64,000 nucleotides of DNA from Sipunculus nudus (lineage: Eukaryota > Annelida > Sipuncula > Golfingiida > Sipunculidae), in assembly GCA_026874595.1 (NCBI GenBank), contig CM049306.1:88117142-88181141 (forward strand), written 5' to 3'. The position numbers and the translations under genes are program-made. Below are positions 26,233 to 38,495 of the stretch, piece by piece; positions within the stretch are counted from its first letter, which is position 1, and each line of letters starts with the position of its first letter. The notes below the pieces were generated by a model. The model was given only the letters and a program-made list of their open reading frames with translations. It made no database searches and had not been told where the DNA came from.

Positions 26233-28040
26233 CAACATCCTTGTACAATTTAAGACCAAAAAAAAGGGGATAAGTTTGTTACCTGCATATAAAAGTGTAC
26301 TGTAATAAAACGACGTAAACATGTCTGATATTTCCATATTTTTATAATTTCTTTCATACTTTAATTTTCTTTGCAGGTATTGCTATCTGGAAAGTTTCGC
26401 TCAGCATTACATGTGAAGTCGGATGGAAGGGGGGGGGGGCATAGCCCCCTGCGGCACCCACCCTGGCTACGGCCCTGCTTATTAAAATATTCTCTTTAAT
26501 TCTATCGCTTAGACATAATTGAGAAAGCGGTTACGGCGTTGAAGTATATCTTTCAGCCAGACATATTGCAAAATCTCTCTGTCTCTGTCCTCAAATGGTT
26601 ATTTATTTTTGAACATGCGCTAAGAAAAAGAAAATTATTTTTTACCTTTTCCAACCAGACTCGAGTCATTGCCGATCGTGTAGCCTATGTGGTCCATTTC
26701 TTCTTTTGTTTCCAAAGCAACCACTGAAGCGTTCAGTTTCTCACAAAATCTTTCTGCACTCTTATAGTTTTGTTTTACCTCTGGATACATCCCATAACAG
26801 GACGGGCCAGGTAGACCTCCGTTCCCGAACATATAGCTGAAGGTACCGTTACACACGAATTCTGCAGAAAAAAATATTAAATATCAAGCGTTTAACATTT
26901 TGTGAAGTTATTCAGTACACAGTATAACTTAATTTTATTTTGTATAATAACCAGTACATTACCCGCTTATAACATGTTTTAGCAGTTGTTGATTTTTGAG
27001 CAGTTACTATGCTCTAGCTAACTTAAGGCTAAATGGCCTTGTGATCGACTGACAATATTTCCGCAACAGAGTCAATTTACTATGCATTTTAGAACTTACT
27101 ACATTCATTTGGTTCCATGTTTTCAACCCTTGACACATCAGGAGATTCGACCTTTTGTATACCATCACCCTCGAACGTTTGTTTATTATCACCTTCGACC
27201 TTTGGTATGTCTGGACTATCAACCTTTGGGATACCATGACCCTCGATTTTTTGTTCATGATGATCTTTGACCTTGGGCATATCTGGACTATCAACCCTAG
27301 GTATATGACCCTCGACCTTTTGTTCTTCATGGCCTTTGACCTTTGGACTATCAACGTCTGGAATATCAACCTTTTCTCTATCATGCCCCTCCAAATTTTC
27401 TTCTTCTTGACCTTCGACCCTTGGAATATCTGGACTGTCAACCTTTGTTAGTCCATGCCCCTCGGCCTTTTGTTCATCATGACCATTGACTGTTAGTACA
27501 TCATGACCTTCGACCTTATGCCCGTCCGTGCCAACAACATCTGAATCTCCACGAACGTTGCTCTTCGATGTTACAGGAACTTCGATCTTTGTACTATCAA
27601 CCTTCTGCCGTTTTCGATCCTCGGAAATTTGTTCGTTGGCACCATCAACATTTGGCGATTCATCACGGTCGATCCTTGGTAAGCCAGGACGTGGTAGGTG
27701 AGGCTTTTGAGACTGATGATTCTCGACGTTCACAGCGTATCTTTTAAACTTGATCGTCATCACTTCAACAGCCGGTGACCCATGGTTCAGTGAACCGCAA
27801 TATTCAGAGCACATTATATCTGCGCCTCTACTGCTTTCTCCCGCATAGTTCTTGATTATTCTAATAGGTGAAGGAGCTGAGCCTAAAAGAAGAATAAATA
27901 TATTAATATAGATCCAGCATTATTGTTAATTGAACAAACTATTAATATCCGTCCAGGTAAGAACAATGTGGATAGGCAAACGTACGTGTTTCTAGAATAG
28001 CCAGTTCCAACATCAACAGAGGCAGACAGAACAGGTTCAT
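25422..28040 (-). CDS. Secreted C-type-lectin-like protein A, acidic 24-residue-repeat stalk
   Basis: Coding exons (minus): 28040-27986, 27882-27100, 26861-26646, 25660-25422; all introns phase 1, total 1293 nt (430 residues). Residues 1-18 are a hydrophobic signal peptide (MNLFCLPLLMLELAI). Exon 2 holds a Cys motif (IMCSEYCG..VEVMTIKFKR) and a repeat stalk of units like HHEQKIEGHGIPKVDSPD, 24 residues each, about six copies, some shortened. The last two exons split a C-type lectin domain: SCYGMYPE, AERFC, VVALETKEEMDHI, then GYWTSATDADKEGEW, GQPDG, VLCEKTAVCM-stop. QPD fits a galactose-type loop, but WND and the central Cys pair are absent, so calcium-dependent sugar binding is doubtful. Cys flank both ends of the domain. 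First of a minus-strand paralogue array; probably a secreted recognition protein. Confidence 0.85.
26166..26230. repeat. (AT)n microsatellite in intron 3 of lectin A
   Basis: TA array with two TATG interruptions, in the intron between the two lectin-domain exons. Poly-G runs (about 26114-26137 and 26431-26440) flank it. Confidence 0.9.
27120..27600 (-). repeat. 72-bp coding tandem repeats of the lectin A stalk
   Basis: Imperfect 72-bp units encode V-x-G-H-x-[IV]-x-K-V-D-S-P-D-I-P-x-V. At least two units carry in-frame deletions (one of 3 bp, one longer), as expected of slippage under frame constraint. Confidence 0.75.
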
Positions 28041-28513
28041 TGTGATTGTCTCAGTAGTGGCCCTGCGGAAGAGAGATCAACTTCATATTCTCTGGTCTGC
28101 TATTGACACTTCTCCTTCAACGACACACTATCATTGAAAACACCCTGCCTATCGTGGTGGTTAATTATTAGTATACACTGATGTAATTTACGTTTGCTTT
28201 TTACTCCACACCAGGTTTCACAGCTGAACCAGGTAAAATCTACTTCTCCAAACTCGTGGGGAAATCCTTGGGTAAACTTTAAATGACCAATTACAAGACA
28301 ACTAAGCAGGATGTCTGTGAGCTGGTGATCAAACTTAACTAATTGTTTGCAACTTATGTAATCGAAACATATTACAAATAGTGTAAAATGACGGTGTTAA
28401 GCATTCGCATTGGATACTTAGACCCAGTGTTCTTTTAAAATCTGATGTCTGCATGGCTCTGTTTTCCAAAATCTATTTTAATGATCAGATATAGCAATCA
28501 AGGTGTGATATAC

Positions 28514-28566
28514 CTGTTTTTGATGGAATCGTGAATCTGCGGATTCTACCGATAGTCTTTATATAG
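28514..28566 (-). promoter_or_regulatory. Candidate TATA promoter and 5' non-coding exon of lectin A
   Basis: On the minus strand, TATATAAA (28565-28558) is followed about 25-30 nt later by sequence ending CATCAAAAACAG|GTATAT, a good splice donor at 28513/28514. The acceptor of the first coding exon is at about 28062 (CTTCCGCAG). This would give a short untranslated first exon and a 450-bp first intron. Confidence 0.45.
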
Positions 28567-28569
28567 GTA

Positions 28570-30281
28570 TCAGTTTCTTTATTCCACTAAATACCTCATC
28601 ACGTGAATGCCCAAATGAAGATTGTTTTGTGCCGATATTAAGCTGTATATAAAATAAAAGAAATTACATTTTATATTTTTCAAACATAATGAAGGATGTT
28701 TGGCATATTCTTTACTGTCAATTGTTCATTATATTCGTATTGAGAAATGGAATATATTTCAGTTTTATTCTCAGGCAGATTTTCAATGCAAAGCAAATGC
28801 AAATACATTTCTTTTATAGTTGATTTCTTTTTCATGATTTCTTTTTCACATAATTACCTGTTTATACCTGACAGATATTGATGGTTCGAATACGCCTACA
28901 CACGAGTTAGACTGTACCTCACAGCACTTTTTCTCTGTTTCAAAGGGATATCATGTAGGATAAACGAGAAGTCATACATATTTTTCACAATATATTGTGC
29001 GACAAGTAATGTTTTGTAAGTATATGTTTAAAAAATGCTGGAGGGGGAGGGGGATATGAGTTTTATTTCGTCCTTAGTTGAAGAGTATAAGTAATAAGTT
29101 CCGTATAACTGTTAAAAAAATATCAGGACAATCGAAAGATTAATACATGTACTATAGCGGCGATGATGACCGGCTTTTAAAGCTTATATCGCAGCACCAT
29201 TTCGCGTGAATTCACTCATCAGTAGGTACATTTATTTAATTTTTAACAGACTGGTTAAGCATACTTGATTCATGACACAAGTCATACGGGGAATGCACGG
29301 CAACGGCCATCCATTCTATTGCATAGATATCGTGTAAACAGCCGGTAATCTTAATATTAGACTCCGAGAAATGAATTAACACAAAAGAGTACATGAGTAA
29401 ATGCATCTCTATGGTTACATGTCGTTCCTTAAATCGTGTACAAGTGGACTCTCTTTCAGCATCCCGTGTCAGATATGCTCGTAGTCATGCCGTCAGAAAT
29501 ATGCTAAGTTGCAATGGAAGGTGTTGTTATGGAGTATACAGATTTAACGAACTTTTGGTCTGGTTAAGTTTAGCGACAATATCATTGTAGGCCATGGGGA
29601 GTTGTCAAAAATAGCAAAAATATTTGCATTCTCCTCGAGACTTACAGTGCCGGTCTCTTCTTAACTGAGCATGTCTTAATTCAAGTGGCAAAATGGAGCT
29701 TAACCACCTTGAATGCTAAACTGAATATTCTTTTACAGTATGCACACTTACTGATAGATCTTGTAAACTGCATTCCTTTTCAGGCGTCTTTTGCAAAACA
29801 CGTCAGATTCTGAAGGACGAGTAAATTTTGTTCAAATCTACCATCAAAATCAAATTGCTCCAATAGAACGTATGCATTTTGCCACTTAAATATCTCACCT
29901 TTTACAAGCCAAGTTCGATGTCAGCTTCCATGATTCATATACAAATTAATGGGAATTCATGATGAAAAAGACCCGGTTGTGTCATACCGTGTTGTTTTCC
30001 AGACTATTCTGACGAAGAAACACGAATGCAGTTCAGCAAATTGACATGTAGCATTATCCTTGAGGAAGGCTGCACGCTGAGTGCACAGACACTTGTTTTA
30101 CAAAGATCAATAAAACCATGATACAAAGTAATGAAACGAATTTGAAATGGTTCAAGGCGCAAAATATTGATAGGTTTCCTTGGATACCTGTTATATTCTG
30201 TTTACCTACCCAATCTCATGAAAAAAAAATCGTTTGTGAAACCGATAGCCAGATATGGAATGGTGTGTTTTATAAACGTAC
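28570..30281. other. Intergenic, no supported gene
   Basis: AT-rich sequence between the promoter of lectin A and a SINE. No coding or structural signal recognised. Confidence 0.4.
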
Positions 30282-30592
30282 AGGCTTCTGACGTCTAGGG
30301 ACAGAACAAAGGGCTGAAAGCGGTAGATCGTGGCATCGAATCTTAGCCGAGTTGCGGTGAGGTTTTCACGGTCGGCCCCCACCCAGGTCCTGAGCTCTGC
30401 AGGCATTTATGGGTAAACTGTGCTCCACAGTCGTGTTTCACTCAAAAGCAAATGCGTCTTTCGGGGGTTCTTCGGAGTAATGACCCAGCAATAGGATTGG
30501 TTACACAAGCAAGACTGTAAGTGAGGTACACCATGTGTGGTTAATTACGCCTGGATAGTCCTGTGCCACCACCCGGTCAGTTAGTGCGAAAC
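30282..30592 (+). mobile_element. tRNA-derived SINE, diverged copy 1
   Basis: Starts GGCTTCTGACGTCTAGGGACAG and carries a degenerate B-box (GGCATCGAATCTTAG). It aligns along its length with the element at 52628: shared TTTTCACGGT-G-CC, CGTGTTTCA-TCA-AA and a GGGGGTTC-TCGG-GTA segment before ACCCAGC. The A-box is poorly preserved, so this is an old copy. Confidence 0.6.
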
Positions 30593-31361
30593 CGAAATGG
30601 ATTTCTGAGAACGTACATACTAATTGTACATTATGTAGCATTAAAAAAAAACTTCTATAGGCACAGTTGTCCCTCATGTGTGTAACTAGAAGAATGTGTC
30701 ATCAGTGATGCCCTATTATCCCCTAACCTTTTTTAAACTACACGGATTTGAACAAGAGAAAAAAAGGACAAAGCCATACTTTGACTCGAATATGGTGCTT
30801 GATAATGAGTGAAAAGAAAATTATAGCTGTTATCCAAATAAGGTTGCTGTCATTGTTGTTGCAAAGAAATAAACATGTTACATTTTATGCGAACTGCTCC
30901 TGCTGTTGCTTGATATTTGGTACTAGATTTAAAATCATGTATGCTATATCCTGACCTCAAAGTTTGTGTTTGGTAACCTTTGTATTTGAACGAGAAAGTT
31001 TAGATATTCCTGACTTATTATAAAAAAATAGCAGAAAATAACATATCACCTCACGGAGAATAAGATATCAGGAAAAACATCTCATTCCATTCACATGATA
31101 AAACATGTTTACCGAATGTGGTTATGATTGGTACAAAGATGATGGAAAATAACAGATTTTGTAGCATGTCTGCAAATATTGAAATACTCATATTAGGCTT
31201 TCGGCAATTTTACCAAAATTGACAAAAATGTCGGTCATGTGATCAATTTTATTTCTTGAAAATTGGGTAATGAATGGTGCTGCAATTCATGAGATAAAAG
31301 TTGAAGCTTTTGAAAAATGCCAAATCAGAATATATCGAGATCAGCAATATTCAGTCTTGTA
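30593..31361. other. Intergenic, no supported gene
   Basis: Nothing beyond short random frames. Confidence 0.4.
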
Positions 31362-31364
31362 TAT

Positions 31365-31459
<95 letters not shown>

Positions 31460-31476
31460 AGCAATATTCAAAGTCT

Positions 31477-31522
<46 letters not shown>

Positions 31523-31525
31523 CAT

Positions 31526-31558
<33 letters not shown>
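31362..31558. repeat. (AT)n-(AG)n-(AT)n compound microsatellite cluster
   Basis: TA array to 31424, AG array 31425-31456, then a partly duplicated unit (ATCAGCAATATTCA occurs at about 31339 and 31457) followed by two more TA arrays. The duplicated flank suggests the block grew by local duplication. Confidence 0.9.
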
Positions 31559-31561
<3 letters not shown>

Positions 31562-32648
31562 TTTGAAAATAATTCTTTTCAGTAGTATCCATTTAATTGC
31601 CTAAATTCCAAGCTATTCTTGTTTATGATTTGAAGGCTAAAGTATTCATATTTACTTACTTATCTGAAGAAATGTTTGATAGATCAATTTGTATCGAAGG
31701 AAATTAGTTAAACAGGTAAAACAGGTGGCGCCACCTGCAGGAAACATTCACATGTTTGTTCTGACCATCGAAAAAAGGAACCCCCCATGACGGAAACTTG
31801 TTTTCAATACAATGTAGATTTTTAGTTAATTATGTTATGGGAAAGGGATGGTCCTTTTTTTCTTAGGTTTAAGGTCAAGTGCACTGAATGAACACTCATG
31901 TTGTACCATCTGTGGTGGTCTAATTTTGTCCAGTCTTCATTGAGTTTCTTTTCTTGCACACAAATAATCCCAAACAACGAGGACATTTTGATCATAATCA
32001 ACAATTTCAGTAAAATTGATTAAGTAATGATAAATACGTCTGTAAACCTTCCTTTCTTTCTTTCATCGGTCTGTGGATACAATACAGATGGAGAGATAGA
32101 CAGATAGATATCTAAAAGAGCACTCAGAGAGAGCAGACCTCCGCCAAAGCAGCTCATTACCCCCACTCTCAAAAATGTGTGATAAACCATCGGGACAATC
32201 ACTGAATATTATATCACATTGATACTGAGCGCCATCTAGTACCAACAAACTATACAAGTCAGCTGTTAACCTCCATATGACATTGTCAGAAATGCAGTAT
32301 TTTCTTTAAAAAAATATCCTGGATCCAGATGGTGATCCGGATTACCCCAAAATTTAATCATTGGTTCCTTGTATGATATCAGTGCAGAGCCATTCTTAAA
32401 ATTTCATAAAAAAAAAAAACAAGCGCCTAAAAAAACTAAAAAAAACTTAGCCCTTGGCAGAGATAAATATACAATGTATCTATCTACACCTCTGGTTACT
32501 GATCTATATATATTTTCTGGGTCTTCTGATACGCTCTTTTACCGTTCTCTCAGTTTTTGCTGTTAAATATTATTCAGTGTTTTGTGTTAAATATCACTCT
32601 ACATATAAACTAATCTCACGGATTTAAGTTCAGGGTACTCATATATAC
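31559..32648. other. Intergenic, no supported gene
   Basis: Contains GGTGGCGCCACC (about 31725-31736), the same palindrome that heads the repeat units at 44.0-44.5 kb, and a GCGCCATCTAGTACC motif at 32230. No gene. Confidence 0.4.
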
Positions 32649-33144
32649 CAGACATGGGGTATTCGTATTCAGTATTCATATTCATTGTATTCGAATACAG
32701 GTATTTTCAGTATTCGTATTCGTATTCGAATACATTTGTAAAAAGCACAAAAGTATTTGTATTCGTATTCAAATACATTGCAGAAGTATTCACATTCATG
32801 AATACTTTTCATGAATACATACAGTATATACATTAATGTTGTTTATGTCCTTTATCGTTTTGGAAAAATGTGCCATTATTTCAATAGTGATTGATTTGGT
32901 CCCACTTAACACATGCACTCTAACAATCTTATTTACACATTTTGACATTTTTTACTTTATTCATATTAAATTAATATTAATGTGTTTATTCTGTCATGTG
33001 TGTGAACATCTCCTTCAGTCAGACCCTCTTTACTTCTACATTTATCCTGCACCAATGTTCTTTATACATACTAGACAACAGGTATCTACATGGCGCAAGC
33101 AACGCTGTCCATATCATTTGCTCTGTACCCTTTATATCTGATAA

Positions 33145-33692
33145 TGCCACAATGAACCAGTGTAAAGGCTGGAGGTAGCTAGGCCAGCATGCTACTAGCC
33201 CAAGTCCACTCAAGTTCAAAGGGTTAAAAGCTTAGTAAATTACTCCTGCCTGGTCTAGGTAACAGCCCTGACAGGGATGACAGCTCAGTACCTTACTTGA
33301 CCAAACCTGAGGTCCATTTCCAGTATCTTGGTAAATCTGTTATTCACATACTGACTGTGAATTGTGTACCTAGATACAGGTACAAGTAACTGGCACCCTT
33401 CCCTGTTCAGTGTACATACTAGCCAACTTCAGACATGGGGCATGTAGGCAACCCCCTGTATCTATCCTTTTTTGGTTGCTGTATACTTGTGCTGATAATA
33501 TAATGCTGCAATGAACTTCCTGTTTTAGAGGCTGGAGGTTGACCAGCTTGCTAGCCAGGTAGCTAGCTACAAAGGCAGCAAGGATGAATGCTTTGTAATT
33601 ACCCCTGCCTAAGATGGCTTACTGCCCTGACAGGGGTGACAGCTTTGTACATGCAATTGACCCAAGCCTGGTGTCCATTTCAAGTACCAGTA
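33145..33692. repeat. Internal ~365-bp direct duplication in the hAT-like element
   Basis: Two diverged copies share, in order, AATGAAC, GGCTGGAGGT, CCCTGACAGGG-TGACAGCT and GGTGTCCATTTC/GAGGTCCATTTCC. One begins near 33145, the other near 33508. Confidence 0.6.
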
Positions 33693-35539
33693 TCCCAGGT
33701 AGCACAAAACATTTTTAAAATATTTTCAATATGTTGCATAAATGTTTCAACAGAACATCTTTTAAAAATGTTTAGAAAACATTTTTAAAATGTTTTTATT
33801 AATGGCGCATAAATGTTACAATAGAACATTTTTATCAAAACATTTTTATAACATTTTTAAAACATCTTCAAAAACAGCGCATAAATGTTATAACAAAACA
33901 TTTTTTTAAAACATTTATAAAACATTTTTTAAACATTTTTCTCATAGAGCGCATAAATGGGTTCCCAAAACTTTTTTTAAACATTTTGAAAACATTTTTA
34001 AAATGTTTTTTAAATGTTGATGAGACATATTAAAAATGTACAAGATGTAATATGACTTAAATAACCTAATCCCATTTCAGGGATTTTCGTGACCGCGTCA
34101 TCTGTCAATGCCTTAAGTATACTTGTGAATGAAATAGTTAAAAATGTTTGAAAAATGTTAACAAATACAACAAAAAAAGTTTAAAAAAAAATTTTAAATG
34201 TTGATAAAAATGTTTACTTGAATTATTTATGAGACATATTTAGATTGTATAAGATGTAAAATATATATTTATATATACACGCATATATATATACATATAT
34301 ATATTAATTAAATATAAGTAATATTAATATATATTTAAATATAAACATTTATCTGTGTAAATATGTTACATACAAAGGAACTTTCTATATATATATATAG
34401 TAAATATCACAGTAGTGTATATTTTATTAATAAAATTGGCATCTTCAGATCTGAAGTTTAAAAAAGTGAAATAATTATTTTATATTTAAACAAACTTCTG
34501 CTTCTCGTTCCATATTTAAACTGGAATCCAGGAGGCAGTTTGTTCAGATTAAATTATTACTTCAGAAATAAGCTTAAAAAAACAAGAATAAAACTGGGCA
34601 ATAAGTGTCAAAAAGTACATATCATGCTGATAATTTGGTCCTGGGCACTACAACTATCAGTATGTAACTTATCATATTACCCTCTGGCGAACTCATGTTT
34701 TTGTACGGATTGCGGCTTAATTGGATCAACTAGAGTTACTGTGTCCCTGTAGAGACCACATTTTGGCGGGAAATTCAGCATACCAGACTAAACAGTTGAA
34801 GCGGAGGGTCTGAGTGTTCAAGCTATTGTGAGTATATTTCATGTATCTTTTCCTCTAATTTTCATCCATATTCATAATTGATAATTTCCAAATAGCTAAT
34901 AAGTAGCAGAACCATTGGTACATTTGTTTATTAAAACTCATTGTGCTATGATGCAAGCAGCTTAAAACAGGGTTTCAATTCAGCTGGAGAGGGGTGACAG
35001 CCATCCAACCTGTATACAACAATATCATGACCACAACTGATTCTGCTGTACGAGAAATTTTAAACACTCATGCACACACATTTATTTGTATAGGGTAGAA
35101 AGTTTAGAAGTAATAATGACAGAATAGGCACATACTCATAGGAAGATGTTTCTTTTGCCTGTATCAGTATGTATAATTGATCATTTATATCATTTATTAT
35201 CTATAATATAAAAATATTTAGCAACATCATCAGCATTTTCCAGGTCATTTTTATAATAAATTTACTAAATTTTCATTCAAATTGGTTGTTTTATATACAT
35301 CTTGTTATTGTGTGTGTGTGGTTATTCACTTGTTTTATGTAAATAAAAATTGGGGTCAATATTATCCATAGTTAAGGTGCGTCTACACCAGTCTAATGAG
35401 CTGTCATCCAGTAACATGCCAGCTCTCCAAGCATGCATTAAAGAGCTGCATTAGGTGCAAAGGGCACCACTATCAGGCCAAGCCTTTTTTGTGACATTCC
35501 TGTACTATTAAATGACATACACCAACCACATGATACTGC

Positions 35540-35546
35540 CTGCTGT

Positions 35547-35600
<54 letters not shown>
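35540..35600. repeat. (CT)n-(TA)n microsatellite inside the nested element
   Basis: A CT array of about 35 bp runs into TA dinucleotides; a related smaller copy follows near 35650-35682. Confidence 0.9.
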
Positions 35601-35602
<2 letters not shown>

Positions 35603-36256
35603 CATATAAACCCTCTCTTACTCACTCTCTATATGTATTTATGTAAACTCTCTCTCCTTCTCTCTCTATATATATATATACATAGGCCAAAACAGGTTTC
35701 ACTGGAATTTTTTTTCCTCAATCATTCGTGAAAAAAATCATATATATATATACAAATTATATATATATATATCCTACTGAGCACTAATATATACATTATA
35801 TATTTATGTATATTATATAATTTAAGAAAAATATTGTATTGGCAACTAAGATATCCCTGAAACAATATGCCGATATCACTTGATATATATAGAAAATTAT
35901 ATGTATTGTACTTAAGATAATGTACTATTAAAGTATTTTTAAACTGGTAACGCAAATAATATTGTGGTTTTCTTTATGTTTTCTGGGTAAAGGGAACATT
36001 CTGTCTCATCTAGATTCACTTTTTAAAGAAGTGTACTTTTTGTATAATATTAATAAATTAAACAACTACTCTCCTATCAGATTTGTCAGGTATCATATAG
36101 TAATACACTATACAGTAGACATTCAGTAATTGATTTACATCTGGTATGTTATAGGATAAATAAATTCCTGTCAATTGATTACCTGCCCACTTAAAGTTTT
36201 TGTTTAGTGAATTTTATTTATGGTAATATGTACATATCTATCTCTACAGACATAAG

Positions 36257-36342
36257 AGGCAAAGAAGAAAAAGAAAGGAAGGGAGCCTGCTCCAGTGGAA
36301 GACATCACAGACTCTGATTCAGACTGATGTTTTTTAAATAAA
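36257..36342 (+). other. Terminal-exon-like fragment with poly(A) signal
   Basis: After an acceptor-like ACATAAG, the frame from 36259 reads AKKKKKGREPAPVED, then ITDSDSD and TGA at 36325-36327. AATAAA follows at 36337-36342. A basic-then-acidic tail with an immediate poly(A) signal looks like the 3' end of a gene carried in the nested element, but no upstream exon is recognisable and a TAA precedes the acceptor in frame. Confidence 0.3.
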
Positions 36343-37861
36343 TCTCTGTGCCTTACCAGTTACCCTTTTCTTTGTTGATACGTGAGAATATGTTTATCTG
36401 GCGTGAAGTTGTAAGCAGAAATGATATAAAATATGCAGCTGTAGTTTCAACAGAGATGAATTAACTCTATGGTTTAAATCCATTTTTTTGCAAATATGAT
36501 CATAATATAGATAAAATAATGGGGAAAGTATGTTTCTACTTTTATATTCATGCAGATTTTTAACCATGTTGGTACTACAAAAGCTGGTTACCATTTTGCC
36601 ATATCCTGCACACACTACAGAAACCCTGTCAATTCAAAATACGAAATAAATACTTATATATTCACAACGTATGATATAAGCCCATGCAAAACTTATCACA
36701 AATTGGGTTGTGGGGAATATGTTTCAGCATATAGATAAATGTGAAAATGTTATAAAAATGTTTCTAGGATATTTTGAAGGAAACATTTCTAAAATATAAA
36801 AAAATGTAACTCACGAAATGTTTATAAAATATTATGAAAATGTTTTTAAAATGTTTTACAAAAACATATTTAAAACATTAAAATAACATTTTTAAAACGT
36901 TTGAGCATAACGTTTTAAAAACGTTTTTTCGAACATACAAAAAAAGTTATAAAAATATCACGAAAAAACATTTTCAAAACATTTTGCCAAAAGTTTATAA
37001 AACATTTTAAAAATGTTTTTGTGCTAGCTGGGATCAAATTTGTACCAGGAGTACTTTATACCAGGTACAGGTACTTTAGTTCCAGGTACAGGTACAAGGT
37101 ACCTCCTACTCATGACAGCCAGGTACATAATATATAATACTCCGTCATTATGCGGTTTGGAAATTAATGCATAGGCTACACAGCGGATTACATGAATATT
37201 TTGAATATTGGACTAAAAAACATTTTGCAAGTGTGAATATATGATGATTGCAGTTAATTGTATTAAACAAAAATGATACTTGATAGTTTCTTTTTGTTTC
37301 AGTAAATTGTATTCTTACTGATATCCATGAATACATTTGTATTTGTATTCGTATTCGAATACATTTCTGTTTTGGCGTATTTGTATTCGTATTCGTATTC
37401 GTTAACCCCTGCTGTATTTGTATTCGTATTCGAATACATTTCTCCTGTTTTCGACCCATGTCTGATATCTACTAATGTGATAAGATCACTTATCTACTGA
37501 TGTGATACAGTCCGTAGATGAAGTAGCAAGTTGTGATCGTATTTTGTCTAGTCGTGATTCAAAGATTATAATTGCATAAATATATCCAAAAAAAACGAAA
37601 AAAAAAAAAAAAAATATGATCATGGTCAATTATCACAGTCACAATTATGACTTCGACAAAATATTTAATGCATCTGTAAAACCTGTCTTACAATCTCTCT
37701 GTCTATTTTTTCGAGTTTTCTGTTTTTCTGCCTATCTTTTCGTTTACTGATCCGTAGGCCTATGTTACTCGTACTCTACCTAAACTCTCCTATCTTTCTA
37801 TCTATCAGTCTGCGCTATAATATGGTATTCTGGATTATGTTTAAAATGTCAGTCTACGTAT

Positions 37862-37865
<4 letters not shown>

Positions 37866-37920
<55 letters not shown>
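37866..37920. repeat. (AT)n microsatellite
   Basis: Pure TA array of about 55 bp. Confidence 0.95.
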
Positions 37921-37923
<3 letters not shown>

Positions 37924-38094
37924 TAAAGCCTCGGCAGCACGACTATCATCAGTGCGATTAAATGATCGCACTTGTGAGGTAATTGTCGAAGCGAGGTCTT
38001 ATATAAGCAGCGGAAAAGAATCGGGACTGTAAAAGGTGGTCAGTTTTTTCGAGGTGGTCGCTTAACCGAGCTTATCGTTAGGCGAGGTTTTAAT
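37921..38094. mobile_element. Tc1/mariner-like MITE embedded in (AT)n
   Basis: Left end CAGTAAAGCCTCGGCAGCAC; right end, read on the other strand, TAAAACCTCGCCTAACGATA. TIRs of the CAGTAAAACCTCG type and a TA-rich target fit a Tc1/mariner (pogo-like) MITE. The extreme right end has lost the CAG terminus. TA arrays lie on both sides, consistent with insertion into a TA microsatellite. Confidence 0.5.
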
Positions 38095-38097
38095 TAA

Positions 38098-38098
<1 letters not shown>

Positions 38099-38159
<61 letters not shown>
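38099..38159. repeat. (AT)n microsatellite
   Basis: Pure TA array of about 60 bp. Confidence 0.95.
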
Positions 38160-38161
<2 letters not shown>

Positions 38162-38440
38162 TGCGTGTTCCAATGTTATAAATTTTGCAGGTGCACGCTT
38201 ATATTTGTCACGGGTTCAGTCGTGTTATCTAAGAACGAGAGATGCTTACTGTTAAAGACATCAGGTGAATTCTCACATTAGGTAATGAATGGTTATTGAC
38301 ATTTATTCTGTGCACAACGTATTCTATTAGGATAATATGATAATAATCATTTGATGTGCATACATAATCGTTTTTTAATTTATAATTTCAAATGTTTATT
38401 TAAATGACCATCCATATAATCGAATTATTAGCACAACACT

Positions 38441-38442
<2 letters not shown>

Positions 38443-38490
<48 letters not shown>
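38443..38490. repeat. (AT)n microsatellite
   Basis: Pure TA array of about 48 bp. Confidence 0.95.

Positions 38491-38495
<5 letters not shown>

Larger units (their letters stand above)
33694..37032. mobile_element. Nested inverted-repeat element, 3.3 kb
   Basis: Left end CCCAGGTAGCACAAAACATT, right end inverse of CCCAGCTAGCACAAAAACAT. Arms of several hundred bp are filled with ACATTTTTAAAATGTTT variants. AT flanks both ends (33692-33693 and 37033-37034), a possible 2-bp target duplication as in ISL2EU-type elements; that assignment is tentative. No transposase recognised. Confidence 0.6.
32649..37464. mobile_element. hAT-like DNA element, 4.8 kb, with nested insertion
   Basis: Ends are CAGACATGGG at 32649 and its inverse CCCATGTCTG ending at 37464, each followed inward by (TATTCG)n-rich sequence. 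Flanks are ATATATAC (32641-32648) and ATATCTAC (37465-37472), an 8-bp duplication with one mismatch. An 8-bp target duplication and CA-starting TIRs fit hAT. No intact transposase frame is visible, so it is non-autonomous or decayed. It contains an internal duplication and a second element. Confidence 0.7.

Noticed and set aside
27155-27451. 98-codon plus-strand frame
   Set aside because: It is antisense to the stalk exon of lectin A and is created by its repeats.
31270-31604. Frames with IYIY and RERERE runs
   Set aside because: They are artefacts of the compound (AT)n-(AG)n microsatellite.
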